Source of the DNA: Bacteroidota bacterium
GTDB taxonomy: Bacteria > Bacteroidota > Bacteroidia > Flavobacteriales > Flavobacteriaceae
Direction: 5' to 3'
DNA: 10,612 bases
Assembly (NCBI GenBank): GCA_018656255.1
Contig: JABHYI010000117.1
Span: 1-10,612 of the forward strand
Position numbers and translations under genes: made by a program. The notes beneath the pieces are model-generated. The model worked only from the letters and a program-made list of their open reading frames with translations. It made no database searches and was not told where the DNA came from. Below are positions 1 through 7,735 of the stretch, piece by piece (positions within the stretch are counted from its first letter, which is position 1; each line of letters begins with the position of its first letter).

Positions 1-715
1 GCTGATTATCATTAATCCAACAATGATCCTGGACTCCAACTGGTAATTGGCACACAAAAAAACTCTCTGCGCCTTGGTCTAGATCTAGGATGTACACATC
101 CATATTTTTGTCTTCATTAGTAAGGGTATAACTCACAGAAGTACTTTGAGGTATGTTATGGATTGACCTACCTGAGTTTTCTATATAAGGGGTTACTTGT
201 TTTGTTATTAAATTGGCAACCACTAGGTTTAATTGGTTTGTACCCAAGATAGATGCCACAATACGGCTACTGTCAAAAAAAGCAAAATAAGCAACCTCTA
301 GGGTATCAAGAAGCATCCTAGAAGCGCCATGTGGTATATCTGTTTGGTTATAGGAGTAAAGGCGCTGTAAGCCGTTTGGGTCTAGGCGCACTGAGGCGAT
401 ATCTTTAGACCCAGGGATTTGTTTTGGAGAATATTCACCACCTGGGGTTGTTGTATTTACAACATTTGATGTGTTAGTTGTAAGATCATACATAACAATG
501 TCTGTCTGTCCATTTTGGGTGCCAGCATACAATAATTGCTTGTTGTTTGTAAAAAAGGGTTGGCTATCATAGCCTGGGTTGTTTGAAATATTTTTTAGTC
601 CTGAGATGTTCATTACCTGGTCATCTAGGGTGAAATCCATCACAAAAACATCTACATCTGTTTGAGAAAAACTCAGAGAGGTAGAAAGAAATAACAAAAT
701 AACAAAATTTTTCAT
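1..715 (-). CDS. Exported beta-propeller (TolB/PD40-like) protein, N-terminal part, cut by the left edge
   Basis: This reading frame stays open from an ATG at 713-715 to the window edge, giving 238 complete codons and no stop in the window. Residues 1-18 (MKNFVILLFLSTSLSFSQ) form a typical signal peptide, with cleavage likely before Gln18, so the protein is exported. The mature part has spaced beta-strand patterns of the kind found in WD40-like/PD40 propeller blades, for example 'QPFFTNNKQLLYAG' near residues 52-65 followed by 'TDIVMYDLTTN' near 71-81. A second unit follows at about 97-122 and another near 203-212 (NMDVYILDLD). This layout fits TolB-type six-bladed propellers, which usually bind other proteins or ligands. 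No catalytic residues are visible and the C-terminus is missing, so the role and any further domain remain unknown. It is transcribed divergently from the secreted nuclease gene, with 115 bases between the two starts. No convincing TAnnTTTG box was found in front of it. Confidence 0.75.
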   Translation of the reverse strand, partial: MKNFVILLFLSTSLSFSQTDVDVFVMDFTLDDQVMNISGLKNISNNPGYDSQPFFTNNKQLLYAGTQNGQTDIVMYDLTTNTSNVVNTTTPGGEYSPKQIPGSKDIASVRLDPNGLQRLYSYNQTDIPHGASRMLLDTLEVAYFAFFDSSRIVASILGTNQLNLVVANLITKQVTPYIENSGRSIHNIPQSTSVSYTLTNEDKNMDVYILDLDQGAESFFVCQLPVGVQDHCWINDNQ

Positions 716-818
716 AGCGTATAATTTATAGCCCCAAGGTACAAAGTTTGGTTAATTTACAAGACATAGTTTTTGGGTAACTAAAAAAGGATAATGAGGT
801 AGATGGCTGTTTATTGGT

Positions 819-826
819 TATTTTTG
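819..826 (+). promoter_or_regulatory. Possible -7 promoter element (TATTTTTG) directly before the nuclease gene
   Basis: TATTTTTG matches the Bacteroidota -7 consensus TAnnTTTG exactly. It ends only 4 bases before the ATG at 831, so if it is used the transcript would be leaderless or nearly so. No TTG lies at the usual -33 distance of 19-21 bases, which weakens the call. Confidence 0.3.
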
Positions 827-830
827 TAGT

Positions 831-1982
831 ATGCTACATAAGTATTTGGTTTTTCTTTTATTAATACCCTTTACCAGTTATGCCCAGAGTTTGGATGATC
901 TCTCCTTTGGTAGCGATGACAGCTTTGAGGTTGTTACCTGGAATATTGAAAACTTTCCTAAAAACGAGCCTGCAACTTTGCAATATGTCTTGGAGATCAT
1001 TGAGGCTATAGATGCAGATATTATTGCAATACAAGAGATACAAAATTATCCCATTTTAGATAATCTAGACACCTTTTTGGATGACTATACGCTTTACAGT
1101 CAATCACTAGATAGGGCAGGGCTTGTGTTTTTGTATAAACATGAGGTCGTAGAGCTCAATAGCGCCTATGAGCTTTTTACCCAAGCTCCAGAGTGGAATA
1201 ACTTCCCTAGATTTCCTATGGTTATAGAGGTTACTTATGCAAATCAGGATTTTGTTATCATTAACAATCATTATAAATGCTGCGGAAATGGTCTTTTAGA
1301 CTTAGATAACCCTTGGGATCAAGAAACAAGAAGGTACACGGCAAATCTACTCTTAAAACAATATATTGACACCAACCTCTCAAATGCTGCTGTATTTGTA
1401 GTTGGAGATTTAAATGATATCTTAACAGATCCAGACCCTCACAATGTGTTTTCACCTTTTTTGAATGATCCTGAGTCCTATTTTTTTGCAGATATGGATA
1501 TTGCTCAAGGGAGCGTTTCAAATTGGTCTTTCCCAAATTGGCCATCACATCTAGACCATATATTAATTACAGATGAGCTCTTTGAATTATATGCAATGCC
1601 AGGGGCCGTTACCCAAACTATAAAGGTAGACTCTTATCTTCAAGGAGGTTTTAATGAGTATGATCAAAACGTCTCAGACCACCGCCCAGTGGGTATACGT
1701 TTGCCACTTGGTCAAGACTTAGGGATTGCCTCTGCCCTAAAACCATCCGTGACAAGTTATCCAAACCCCGTTGATGATGTATTGTTTGTCAATACCTCAA
1801 ACTCAAATACAACAGATGCTGTTTTCGTTTATGATATGTTGGGCAACACGCTCTTGCAAGACAGCCAATCTGCTAATGGGTTTTTTGCTATAGATGTTTG
1901 CTCACTCTCAAGTGGTTTGTATCTGGTAAAGGTCTACCAAAAGGGAGTTGTAGTCAAAACCATTAAGTTTATTAAAAAGTAA
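831..1982 (+). CDS. Secreted endonuclease/exonuclease/phosphatase-fold protein with T9SS sorting domain
   Basis: The 383-residue protein has three parts. Residues 1-18 are a signal peptide (cleavage likely at SYA|QS). Residues about 32-290 form an endonuclease/exonuclease/phosphatase (DNase I-like) domain. Residues about 303-383 form a type IX secretion C-terminal sorting domain, with the typical 'YPNPVDD' opening (310-316) and the closing 'GLYLVKV...KTIKFIKK'. The catalytic set of the fold looks complete: N38 in WNIEN, E69 in QEIQ, H147 in NNHYK, D193 and N195 in GDLND, D242/H243 in LDHI and D283/H284 in SDHRP. This family uses a divalent metal to cleave phosphodiesters, so an extracellular DNase or RNase is the likely role, perhaps for nutrient scavenging. 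A phosphatase acting on another substrate cannot be excluded. A CC pair at 150-151 may form a disulfide or structural site. The ATG at 831 is the only start that keeps the signal peptide intact. Confidence 0.88.
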   Translation: MLHKYLVFLLLIPFTSYAQSLDDLSFGSDDSFEVVTWNIENFPKNEPATLQYVLEIIEAIDADIIAIQEIQNYPILDNLDTFLDDYTLYSQSLDRAGLVFLYKHEVVELNSAYELFTQAPEWNNFPRFPMVIEVTYANQDFVIINNHYKCCGNGLLDLDNPWDQETRRYTANLLLKQYIDTNLSNAAVFVVGDLNDILTDPDPHNVFSPFLNDPESYFFADMDIAQGSVSNWSFPNWPSHLDHILITDELFELYAMPGAVTQTIKVDSYLQGGFNEYDQNVSDHRPVGIRLPLGQDLGIASALKPSVTSYPNPVDDVLFVNTSNSNTTDAVFVYDMLGNTLLQDSQSANGFFAIDVCSLSSGLYLVKVYQKGVVVKTIKFIKK

Positions 1983-2004
1983 ATGCGCCATAATTATGAC
2001 GCAT
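1983..2004 (+). terminator. Near-perfect palindrome right after the nuclease stop codon; possible terminator
   Basis: Beginning on the base after the TAA stop, arms ATGCGcCAT and ATGaCGCAT flank AATT. In RNA this gives a 5-bp outer stem, one C-A mismatch, a 3-bp inner stem (plus a possible A-U pair) and a small loop. T-rich but interrupted sequence (ATT repeats) follows, so it would be a weak intrinsic terminator. The DNA symmetry would also suit a dimeric DNA-binding protein. Confidence 0.4.
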
Positions 2005-2026
2005 TATTATTATTATTATTATTATT
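2003..2026 (+). repeat. ATT trinucleotide microsatellite, eight copies
   Basis: There are eight uninterrupted ATT units. The tract overlaps the last two bases of the preceding palindrome and ends 5 bases before the ATG of the small membrane protein gene. Copy-number change here would alter leader length without shifting a downstream reading frame. Confidence 0.9.
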
Positions 2027-2031
2027 GTAAT

Positions 2032-2238
2032 ATGAAAAACAAATATTTAATCATTGTTTCACTTCTATCTTGGGCAAACATAGGTTTAATCTATTTATTA
2101 CACTTAAATGAAATTTACTTTACATTAATTGGTGTTTATAAAGAACTCACTACTTTACCCTCTTTTTTATGTGGTATACTCTTTCCGGTGTGGTTGTTAA
2201 TTAAAATTGTACTTAATAAAATAGATTCTAACAAATAA
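2032..2238 (+). CDS. Small two-helix membrane protein of unknown function
   Basis: I do not recognise this gene. From the ATG at 2032 it encodes 68 residues with two hydrophobic stretches, about residues 5-24 and 45-61, and a lysine-rich end (KIDSNK), consistent with two transmembrane helices. An in-frame ATG at 1996 would add 12 residues, seven of them consecutive tyrosines encoded by the ATT microsatellite. That start is unlikely, because MKNKYLIIV is a natural membrane-protein beginning. The gene is visibly more AT-rich than its neighbours and has no clear promoter. It lies 49 bases after the nuclease gene on the same strand, so it may be transcribed by read-through. It converges on fadE with 27 bases between the stop codons. 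It could be a real small inner-membrane protein or a chance reading frame. The hydrophobic pattern favours a real gene, but only moderately. Confidence 0.5.
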   Translation: MKNKYLIIVSLLSWANIGLIYLLHLNEIYFTLIGVYKELTTLPSFLCGILFPVWLLIKIVLNKIDSNK

Positions 2239-2265
2239 CAAACCTTAGAACACCTCTGTTTTACA

Positions 2266-4068
2266 TTAAAAAGGGTATTGGTTTTCTAAAGCTACCTTTT
2301 CTGCAATTGTGTTACGCAGTCCAACAATATTTGGCATAGTTTGGTATTTTGTAAATCTTTTAAGCCCCATAAGCATCATGCGCTGCTGGTCACCCTCTGC
2401 AAAAGAGATAATTGCCATTTTTGCTTTAGAGGTGATAGTATCTACTGCATTGTATAAATACAACTGCGCCATAGCTACTTGATAGTCTGCATTTTCTGAG
2501 TTGTTTTTTGTGCTTTTCTCTGCACGCAATACAGCACTTTCTGCCATGTATATTTCAATTAAAATGTCACTAGCCGCTAACAACATTTGTTGGTGTTCTT
2601 CTAGAGCTGGTCCATATTTTTGTACTGCAGCACCGGCAACCATTAAAAACACTTTTTTCAATTTAGCAAGCATGTCTTTTTCTTCACTTAACCTCTGAGA
2701 GAAATCTGGGGTGTCAAAAGATGGTATGCCTAGTAGTTCATCTGCAACTGCCTGTGCTGGGCCCAATAAATCAATATGGCCTTTCATGGCTTTTTTCACT
2801 AGCATACCTACACATAACATGCGGTTGATCTCATTGGTGCCCTCATAGATACGCGTGATACGCGCATCACGCCATGCAGACTCCATTGGTGTGTCTTCAG
2901 AGAAGCCCATACCTCCAAATATTTGAATTCCTTCATCGGCGCAATTTTGAACATCTTCAGAAACAGCTACCTTTAAAATGGAGCACTCAATGGCATATTC
3001 TTCTACTCCTTTTAATTCTGCCTCCTGGTGGGTGTTTCCTTGAGCTATTCTAATGTTAATTCTATCTTCAATGTTTTTTGATGCTCTATAGGTTGCAGAT
3101 TCTCCAACAAAAGCATTTGTGGTTGTCTCTGCAATTTTAGCTTTTATTGCTCCAAATTCTGAAATAGGCGTGTCAAACTGTTTGCGCTGTGTAGCATATT
3201 GTATAGCGCCACTAACCAAACGTCTTTGAGAATCTAAACAGGCTGCGGCCAATTTAATGCGGCCAACATTAAGAGCATTCATTGCAATTTTAAAACCTTC
3301 TCCACGACCAGCAAGCATGTTTTCTACAGGCACTTTTGTATTGTTAAAAAATACTTGACGGGTAGAAGAGGCTCTTATGCCTAGTTTGTGTTCTTCATCA
3401 CCCATAGTGATGCCATTTGTAGGGTCATTCTCTACAATAAAACCTGTAATATTTTTGTCATCTTCTATGCGGGCAAAGACAATTAATACATTGCAAAACC
3501 CTGCATTTGAAATCCACATTTTTTGCCCTGTTATGTTGTAATGTGTTGCATCTTCACTCAGTACTGCTTTTGTTTTTCCTGAGTTAGCATCACTTCCTGC
3601 GCTTGGTTCTGTCAAGCAATAGGCGCCAAACCACTCTCCGCTTGCAAGCTTTGGCACATATTTGTTTCTTTGGTCTTCTGTTCCATAAAGTGTTATTGGC
3701 ATAGTTCCAATACCTGTATGTGCTCCAAAAGCTGTAGAGAAAGAACCTGTTCCACTAGAGATATAGTCACAGGTGAGTACCGTTGACACAAAACCCATAC
3801 CCATGCCACCAAATTTCTCTGGAACAGCTACGCTTAAAAAACCTAACGCTCCAGCCTTTCGCATAACCTCTTCTGTAAGTGCAAAATCTTTTGCCTCAAA
3901 ACGTGAACGGTGCACAATAATCTCGCGATCATTAAACTCCATTACAGCCTCTTTCATCATCTGCTGCTGTTCACTAAAGTCTTCAGGAGTGAATACATCA
4001 TTGCAATCTGTCTGTTTTACTAAAAATTGCCCTCCTCTAAGGATGCTATTGTTTTCTTGTGTTGTCAT
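2266..4068 (-). CDS. fadE: Acyl-CoA dehydrogenase (FadE type), first step of beta-oxidation
   Basis: It oxidises acyl-CoA to trans-2-enoyl-CoA using FAD and passes electrons to electron-transfer flavoprotein, in the cytoplasm. The 600-residue protein has an N-terminal helical domain (about 30-140), the middle beta domain with the family signature 'CLTEPSAGSDANSG' (151-164) and 'MWISNAG' (184-190), and a C-terminal helical domain. That last domain has 'IFGGMGFSEDTP' (383-394) and 'RIYEGTNEINR' (406-416), in which E409 occupies the catalytic base position. About 180 further residues form the C-terminal extension seen in the long FadE proteins of about 600 residues, such as Bacillus FadE. The start chosen is the ATG at 4066-4068, where MTTQENNSILRGG begins the expected N-terminus. 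A GTG at 4101 would add 11 unlikely residues. It is the last gene of the marR-fadN-fadA-fadE run, 38 bases after fadA. Confidence 0.95.
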   Translation of the reverse strand: MTTQENNSILRGGQFLVKQTDCNDVFTPEDFSEQQQMMKEAVMEFNDREIIVHRSRFEAKDFALTEEVMRKAGALGFLSVAVPEKFGGMGMGFVSTVLTCDYISSGTGSFSTAFGAHTGIGTMPITLYGTEDQRNKYVPKLASGEWFGAYCLTEPSAGSDANSGKTKAVLSEDATHYNITGQKMWISNAGFCNVLIVFARIEDDKNITGFIVENDPTNGITMGDEEHKLGIRASSTRQVFFNNTKVPVENMLAGRGEGFKIAMNALNVGRIKLAAACLDSQRRLVSGAIQYATQRKQFDTPISEFGAIKAKIAETTTNAFVGESATYRASKNIEDRINIRIAQGNTHQEAELKGVEEYAIECSILKVAVSEDVQNCADEGIQIFGGMGFSEDTPMESAWRDARITRIYEGTNEINRMLCVGMLVKKAMKGHIDLLGPAQAVADELLGIPSFDTPDFSQRLSEEKDMLAKLKKVFLMVAGAAVQKYGPALEEHQQMLLAASDILIEIYMAESAVLRAEKSTKNNSENADYQVAMAQLYLYNAVDTITSKAKMAIISFAEGDQQRMMLMGLKRFTKYQTMPNIVGLRNTIAEKVALENQYPF

Positions 4069-4084
4069 ATTTTTTCTTGTAATT

Positions 4085-4098
4085 TCCTCTAAAGAGGA
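4085..4098 (-). repeat. 14-bp palindrome between fadA and fadE
   Basis: Arms TCCTCT and AGAGGA surround 2 bases in the interval between the fadA stop and the preferred fadE start. With a 2-base centre it is a poor RNA hairpin unless the inner pair opens. It could be a weak mRNA processing or attenuation element, or chance. Confidence 0.35.
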
Positions 4099-4106
4099 CA
4101 CTGTTG

Positions 4107-5297
4107 TTATTTTAAAAATTCAAATATTCCTGCAGCGCCTTGACCAGTACCTACGCACATTGTAATCATACCGTACTGTCCTGCCATATCTCGCTTTCTC
4201 ATTTCATCAAAAAGCTGTACAGATAATTTAGCTCCTGTACATCCTAGTGGGTGGCCAAGAGCTATGGCGCCTCCATTTACATTAATAATATCTGGATTCA
4301 AGTCTAGTTCTCTTATTACTGCTAATGATTGTGAGGCAAACGCTTCGTTTAACTCAATAAGCTTGATATCTTCTTGTTTTAGTCCAGCTTGCTTTAAAGC
4401 CTTTGGAATAGCCTTTACAGGACCTATACCCATTATACGGGGTTCTACACCTGCGGCAGCATAGTTTGCCATTCTAGCAATAGGCTCAAGGTTTAACTCT
4501 TTAACCATATCTTCACTCATTACCATCACAAAGGCAGCACCATCACTCATCTGTGATGAGTTACCAGCTGTTACACTTCCACCTGCTGCAAAGACAGCTC
4601 GTAGTTTTGCTAATGCTTGTATACTAGTACCTTCTCTTGGACCTTCATCTTTATTGACAACATAGCTTTTGCTTTGTTTTTTGCCCGACTCATCAATAAA
4701 CGTTTGATGTACTGTAATTGGCACAATTTGATCTTGAAAACGATCTTCTGCTTGTGCTTTTAAAGCCTTTATGTGAGAATTATAGGCAAAGACATCTTGA
4801 TCTTCTCTAGAGACGTTAAACTGCTTGGCAACTGCTTCTGCGGTATTACCCATGCCCCAATAATAATCTTCATGACCAGATTGTATAACATCATAGTTTA
4901 ATTCTGGTTTAAAACCAGTCATGGGAACACTACTCATAGACTCTGCGCCCCCTGCAATAATGCAATCAGCCATACCAGATTGTATTTTCGCTACTGCCAT
5001 TGCAATGGTTTCTATACCACTAGAACAAAACCGATTTACTGTTACTCCAGGAACATCTACAATGTCTAGACCCATAAGGGAAATAAGACGTGCCATGTTT
5101 AGACCTTGCGCTCCTTCTGGCATTGCATTACCTACAATAACATCGTCAATGCGTTTTGGGTCCAGACTTGGAAGTTTTTCCATCATGTACTTAATGGTCT
5201 CTGCTGCCAGCTCATCAGTTCTTTTAAATCGAAACACTCCTTTAGGTGCTTTTCCAACTGCGGTACGGTATGCTTTTACTATATATGCTGTTTTCAT
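4107..5297 (-). CDS. fadA: Acetyl-CoA C-acyltransferase (3-ketoacyl-CoA thiolase), last step of beta-oxidation
   Basis: It cleaves 3-ketoacyl-CoA with CoA to release acetyl-CoA and an acyl-CoA shortened by two carbons. The 396 residues equal the usual thiolase length. The N-terminal thiolase half contains the acyl-accepting C91 in 'NRFCSSG'. The C-terminal half contains 'NGGAIALGHPLGCTGA' with H349, and 'CVGTGQGAAG' with the second active-site cysteine C381, so the catalytic set is complete. The position between fadN and fadE, 24 bases after fadN, argues for a degradative thiolase rather than a biosynthetic acetoacetyl-CoA thiolase. FadN and FadA probably act in sequence, and in related organisms may form a complex, but nothing in this sequence shows that directly. 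The ATG start at 5295-5297 gives the standard beginning MKTAYIVKAYRTAVGK. Confidence 0.96.
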   Translation of the reverse strand: MKTAYIVKAYRTAVGKAPKGVFRFKRTDELAAETIKYMMEKLPSLDPKRIDDVIVGNAMPEGAQGLNMARLISLMGLDIVDVPGVTVNRFCSSGIETIAMAVAKIQSGMADCIIAGGAESMSSVPMTGFKPELNYDVIQSGHEDYYWGMGNTAEAVAKQFNVSREDQDVFAYNSHIKALKAQAEDRFQDQIVPITVHQTFIDESGKKQSKSYVVNKDEGPREGTSIQALAKLRAVFAAGGSVTAGNSSQMSDGAAFVMVMSEDMVKELNLEPIARMANYAAAGVEPRIMGIGPVKAIPKALKQAGLKQEDIKLIELNEAFASQSLAVIRELDLNPDIINVNGGAIALGHPLGCTGAKLSVQLFDEMRKRDMAGQYGMITMCVGTGQGAAGIFEFLK

Positions 5298-5321
5298 TTT
5301 TCTTTTGGTTTATTACAAACG

Positions 5322-7730
5322 TTAGTTTCTAAGTGGTTTTCCTTTTTGTATCATGTGCTGTAAACGCTCTAAAGTTTTGCGTTCTCCAGTAAGACTCAGA
5401 AAAGCTTCACGCTCCAGATCTAAAAGATATTGTTCGCTCACCAGAGTAGGCTCGCTTAGATCACCACCAGCCATCACATAGGCTAGTTTGTTGGCAATTT
5501 TTTGATCATGCTCACTTATGTATTTACTTGCATTCATGGCGTCTGTACCTACTAAGAACATTCCTAAGGCCTGTTTACCAAGTACTTTAACGTCGTTTCT
5601 AGCTGCAGGTTTAGTGTATCCCATATCTGCCATTTGTCTTGCAAGGGCTTTTGCCGTTGCAATTTGTCTAGAGGTGTTTACCACCACGATATCTTTTCCA
5701 GGTTTTAGAATGTCTAAATCATAGGCCTCATGTGCTGAGGTAGAAACCTTGGCCATACCTATGGTCAAGAAATGCTCTTGCAGTACATTAAGCTCAACAT
5801 CTCCTTTTTGAAATATATCACTAGCTCTGAGGGCCATTTCTTTAGAACCACCGCCTCCAGGAATTACACCCACTCCAAACTCAACTAGCCCAATATAACT
5901 CTCTGCCGCCGCTACAACACGATCTGCATGAAGGGTCAATTCACAGCCACCACCAAGGGTCAAGCCATGAGGGGCCATTATTGTTGGTATGCTAGAATAT
6001 CGAAGGCGCATTACTGTGTCTTGGAAATACTTGATGGCAGCATTCAGCTCATCATACTCTTGCTCTACAGCCATCATGAAAATCATACCAATATTTGCAC
6101 CCACAGAGAAGTTTGCACCTTGGTTTCCTATAACCAAGCCGTCAAAATCTTTTTCAGCCAGATCTATGGCTTTATGTATACCTGCTAGCACATCTCCACC
6201 GATGCTATTCATTTTTGATCTAAACTCACAGTTTAAAATTCCGTCACCTAAATCTTCTATTACAACGCCGCTGTTTTTAAACACTGCGCTAGATTCTCTA
6301 ATGTTGTCTAGTATTATAAAAGCGTCTTGCCCAGGTACTTTGATTTGTTTTTTTGAAGCAATATCATAGTAATAGGTAGCGCCTTGTTTTACTGAATAAA
6401 AGCTAGTACATCCAGCCTCTTGCATTTTTTCAATCCATAAGGCTGGTTGTTGGCCTTCTGTTTTCATGATTTCTATCCCAGCTTCTAGACCAATGGCATC
6501 CCAAATTTGAAACGGCCCGTGTTGCCAACCAAAACCTGCTTTCATGGCATCATCTATTTTGTATAACTCATCAGCTATTTCTGGGATACGATGCGTTATA
6601 TATCCAAATAGGGCAGCCAGAGTCTTTCTGTAAAAAGTTCCAGCCTTGTCCTTACCGTTTACTAAAACTTTAAATCTGTCTGCAACATTGTCTATAGATT
6701 TTGTGAGCTCCAGGGTAGCAAACTTTCCTTTTTGAGCAGCTCTGTATTCTAGGGTATTTAAATCCAGACTTAAAATTTCGGTTTTACCTTTACTATCTTT
6801 AGTCTTTTTATAAAATCCTTGCCCGGTCTTGCTCCCAAGCCATTTGTTGTCCATCATGGTGCCAATAAAATCTGGCAACTCAAACAGCTCTAAACGCTCG
6901 TCACCAGGGCAGTTTTCTCTAATTCCGTTGGCAACGTGTACCAAAGTGTCTAGTCCTACTAAATCTACGGTTCTAAAGGTTGCAGACTTAGGACGACCTA
7001 TAACAGGGCCAGATAACTTATCTACCTCTTCTATGGTTAAGCCCATTTGTTTAACGGTATGAAACAAACTCATGATTGAGAAAATACCAATACGGTTACC
7101 AATAAAGGCAGGGGTGTCTTTGGCAATAACAGTTGTCTTGCCTAAAAACTGTTCTGCATAGGTGCTGAAAAATTCTAAAACCTCAGGTTTTGTTTTGGGT
7201 CCAGGGATGATTTCAAATAACTTCAAGTATCTCGGCGGGTTGAAGAAATGGGTTCCGCAGAAATGCGCTTGAAAATCTTCACTGCGCCCTTCACTCATAA
7301 ACCCAATAGGAATACCAGAGGTGTTTGAGGTAATTAAGGTTCCTGGGGTTCTGTGCTTTTCTAGATTTTCAAATACTTTTTGTTTGATATCTAGCCGTTC
7401 TATAACCACTTCAATGATCCAGTCTACCTGTGCTACTTTTGCAATATCATCTTCAAGATTACCTGTTGTAATTCTTTTTGCAAAGGCGCTATTGTATAGG
7501 GGAGCGGGCTTAGATTTAATAGAACTAGCAAGGGCTTGGTTTACAAGACGGTTACGTACCTCTTTATCTTCTAGGGTTAATCCTTTTGCCGTTTCTTTAT
7601 CTGTCAATTCTCGGGGTATGATGTCCAGTAATAAGACTTCTACACCAATGTTTGCAAAATGGCAAGCAATAGCGCTACCCATAATTCCTGAGCCTACAAC
7701 GGCTACTTTGTTAATTCTTCTTTTAGACAT
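5322..7730 (-). CDS. fadN: Bifunctional 3-hydroxyacyl-CoA dehydrogenase / enoyl-CoA hydratase (FadN type)
   Basis: This 802-residue enzyme catalyses the hydration and second oxidation steps of beta-oxidation. The N-terminal NAD-binding domain shows 'VVGSGIMGSA' (G13, G15, G18) with acidic D36 at the end of the second strand. The dehydrogenase pair H161 ('THFFNP') and E173 ('FEII') is present, and N212 lies in 'FIGNRIG'. Dehydrogenase C-terminal domains follow at about 205-310 and 365-425. The crotonase-fold hydratase lies at about 485-690, with an oxyanion-hole segment 'GANFSVGANIG' (538-548) and the two catalytic glutamates E597 ('GGGCE') and E617 ('LVEFGVG'). The dehydrogenase-then-hydratase order is that of Bacillus FadN and the reverse of E. 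coli FadB. The gene starts 5 bases after marR ends, so the two are almost certainly co-transcribed. Both active sites look intact. Confidence 0.95.
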   Translation of the reverse strand: MSKRRINKVAVVGSGIMGSAIACHFANIGVEVLLLDIIPRELTDKETAKGLTLEDKEVRNRLVNQALASSIKSKPAPLYNSAFAKRITTGNLEDDIAKVAQVDWIIEVVIERLDIKQKVFENLEKHRTPGTLITSNTSGIPIGFMSEGRSEDFQAHFCGTHFFNPPRYLKLFEIIPGPKTKPEVLEFFSTYAEQFLGKTTVIAKDTPAFIGNRIGIFSIMSLFHTVKQMGLTIEEVDKLSGPVIGRPKSATFRTVDLVGLDTLVHVANGIRENCPGDERLELFELPDFIGTMMDNKWLGSKTGQGFYKKTKDSKGKTEILSLDLNTLEYRAAQKGKFATLELTKSIDNVADRFKVLVNGKDKAGTFYRKTLAALFGYITHRIPEIADELYKIDDAMKAGFGWQHGPFQIWDAIGLEAGIEIMKTEGQQPALWIEKMQEAGCTSFYSVKQGATYYYDIASKKQIKVPGQDAFIILDNIRESSAVFKNSGVVIEDLGDGILNCEFRSKMNSIGGDVLAGIHKAIDLAEKDFDGLVIGNQGANFSVGANIGMIFMMAVEQEYDELNAAIKYFQDTVMRLRYSSIPTIMAPHGLTLGGGCELTLHADRVVAAAESYIGLVEFGVGVIPGGGGSKEMALRASDIFQKGDVELNVLQEHFLTIGMAKVSTSAHEAYDLDILKPGKDIVVVNTSRQIATAKALARQMADMGYTKPAARNDVKVLGKQALGMFLVGTDAMNASKYISEHDQKIANKLAYVMAGGDLSEPTLVSEQYLLDLEREAFLSLTGERKTLERLQHMIQKGKPLRN

Positions 7731-7735
7731 ACCGT

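Noticed and set aside
1996..2031. Longer start for the small membrane protein giving a run of seven tyrosines
   Set aside because: The tyrosines come from translating the ATT microsatellite; the ATG at 2032 gives a normal membrane-protein N-terminus.
2239..2265. Possible bidirectional terminator between the small gene and fadE
   Set aside because: Only a 4-bp AACA/TGTT pairing is present and no T run follows on either strand in the right place.
4069..4101. An 11-residue upstream extension of fadE from a GTG at 4101
   Set aside because: The extra residues do not look like the start of acyl-CoA dehydrogenases, and the ATG at 4068 gives the familiar MTTQ...ILRGGQFLVK beginning.
3773..4165. Plus-strand 130-residue reading frame opposite fadE and fadA
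   Set aside because: It is antisense to two conserved enzymes and crosses their boundary; no motif or promoter supports it.
4921..5325. Plus-strand 134-residue reading frame opposite fadA
   Set aside because: Antisense shadow of the thiolase gene without recognisable features.
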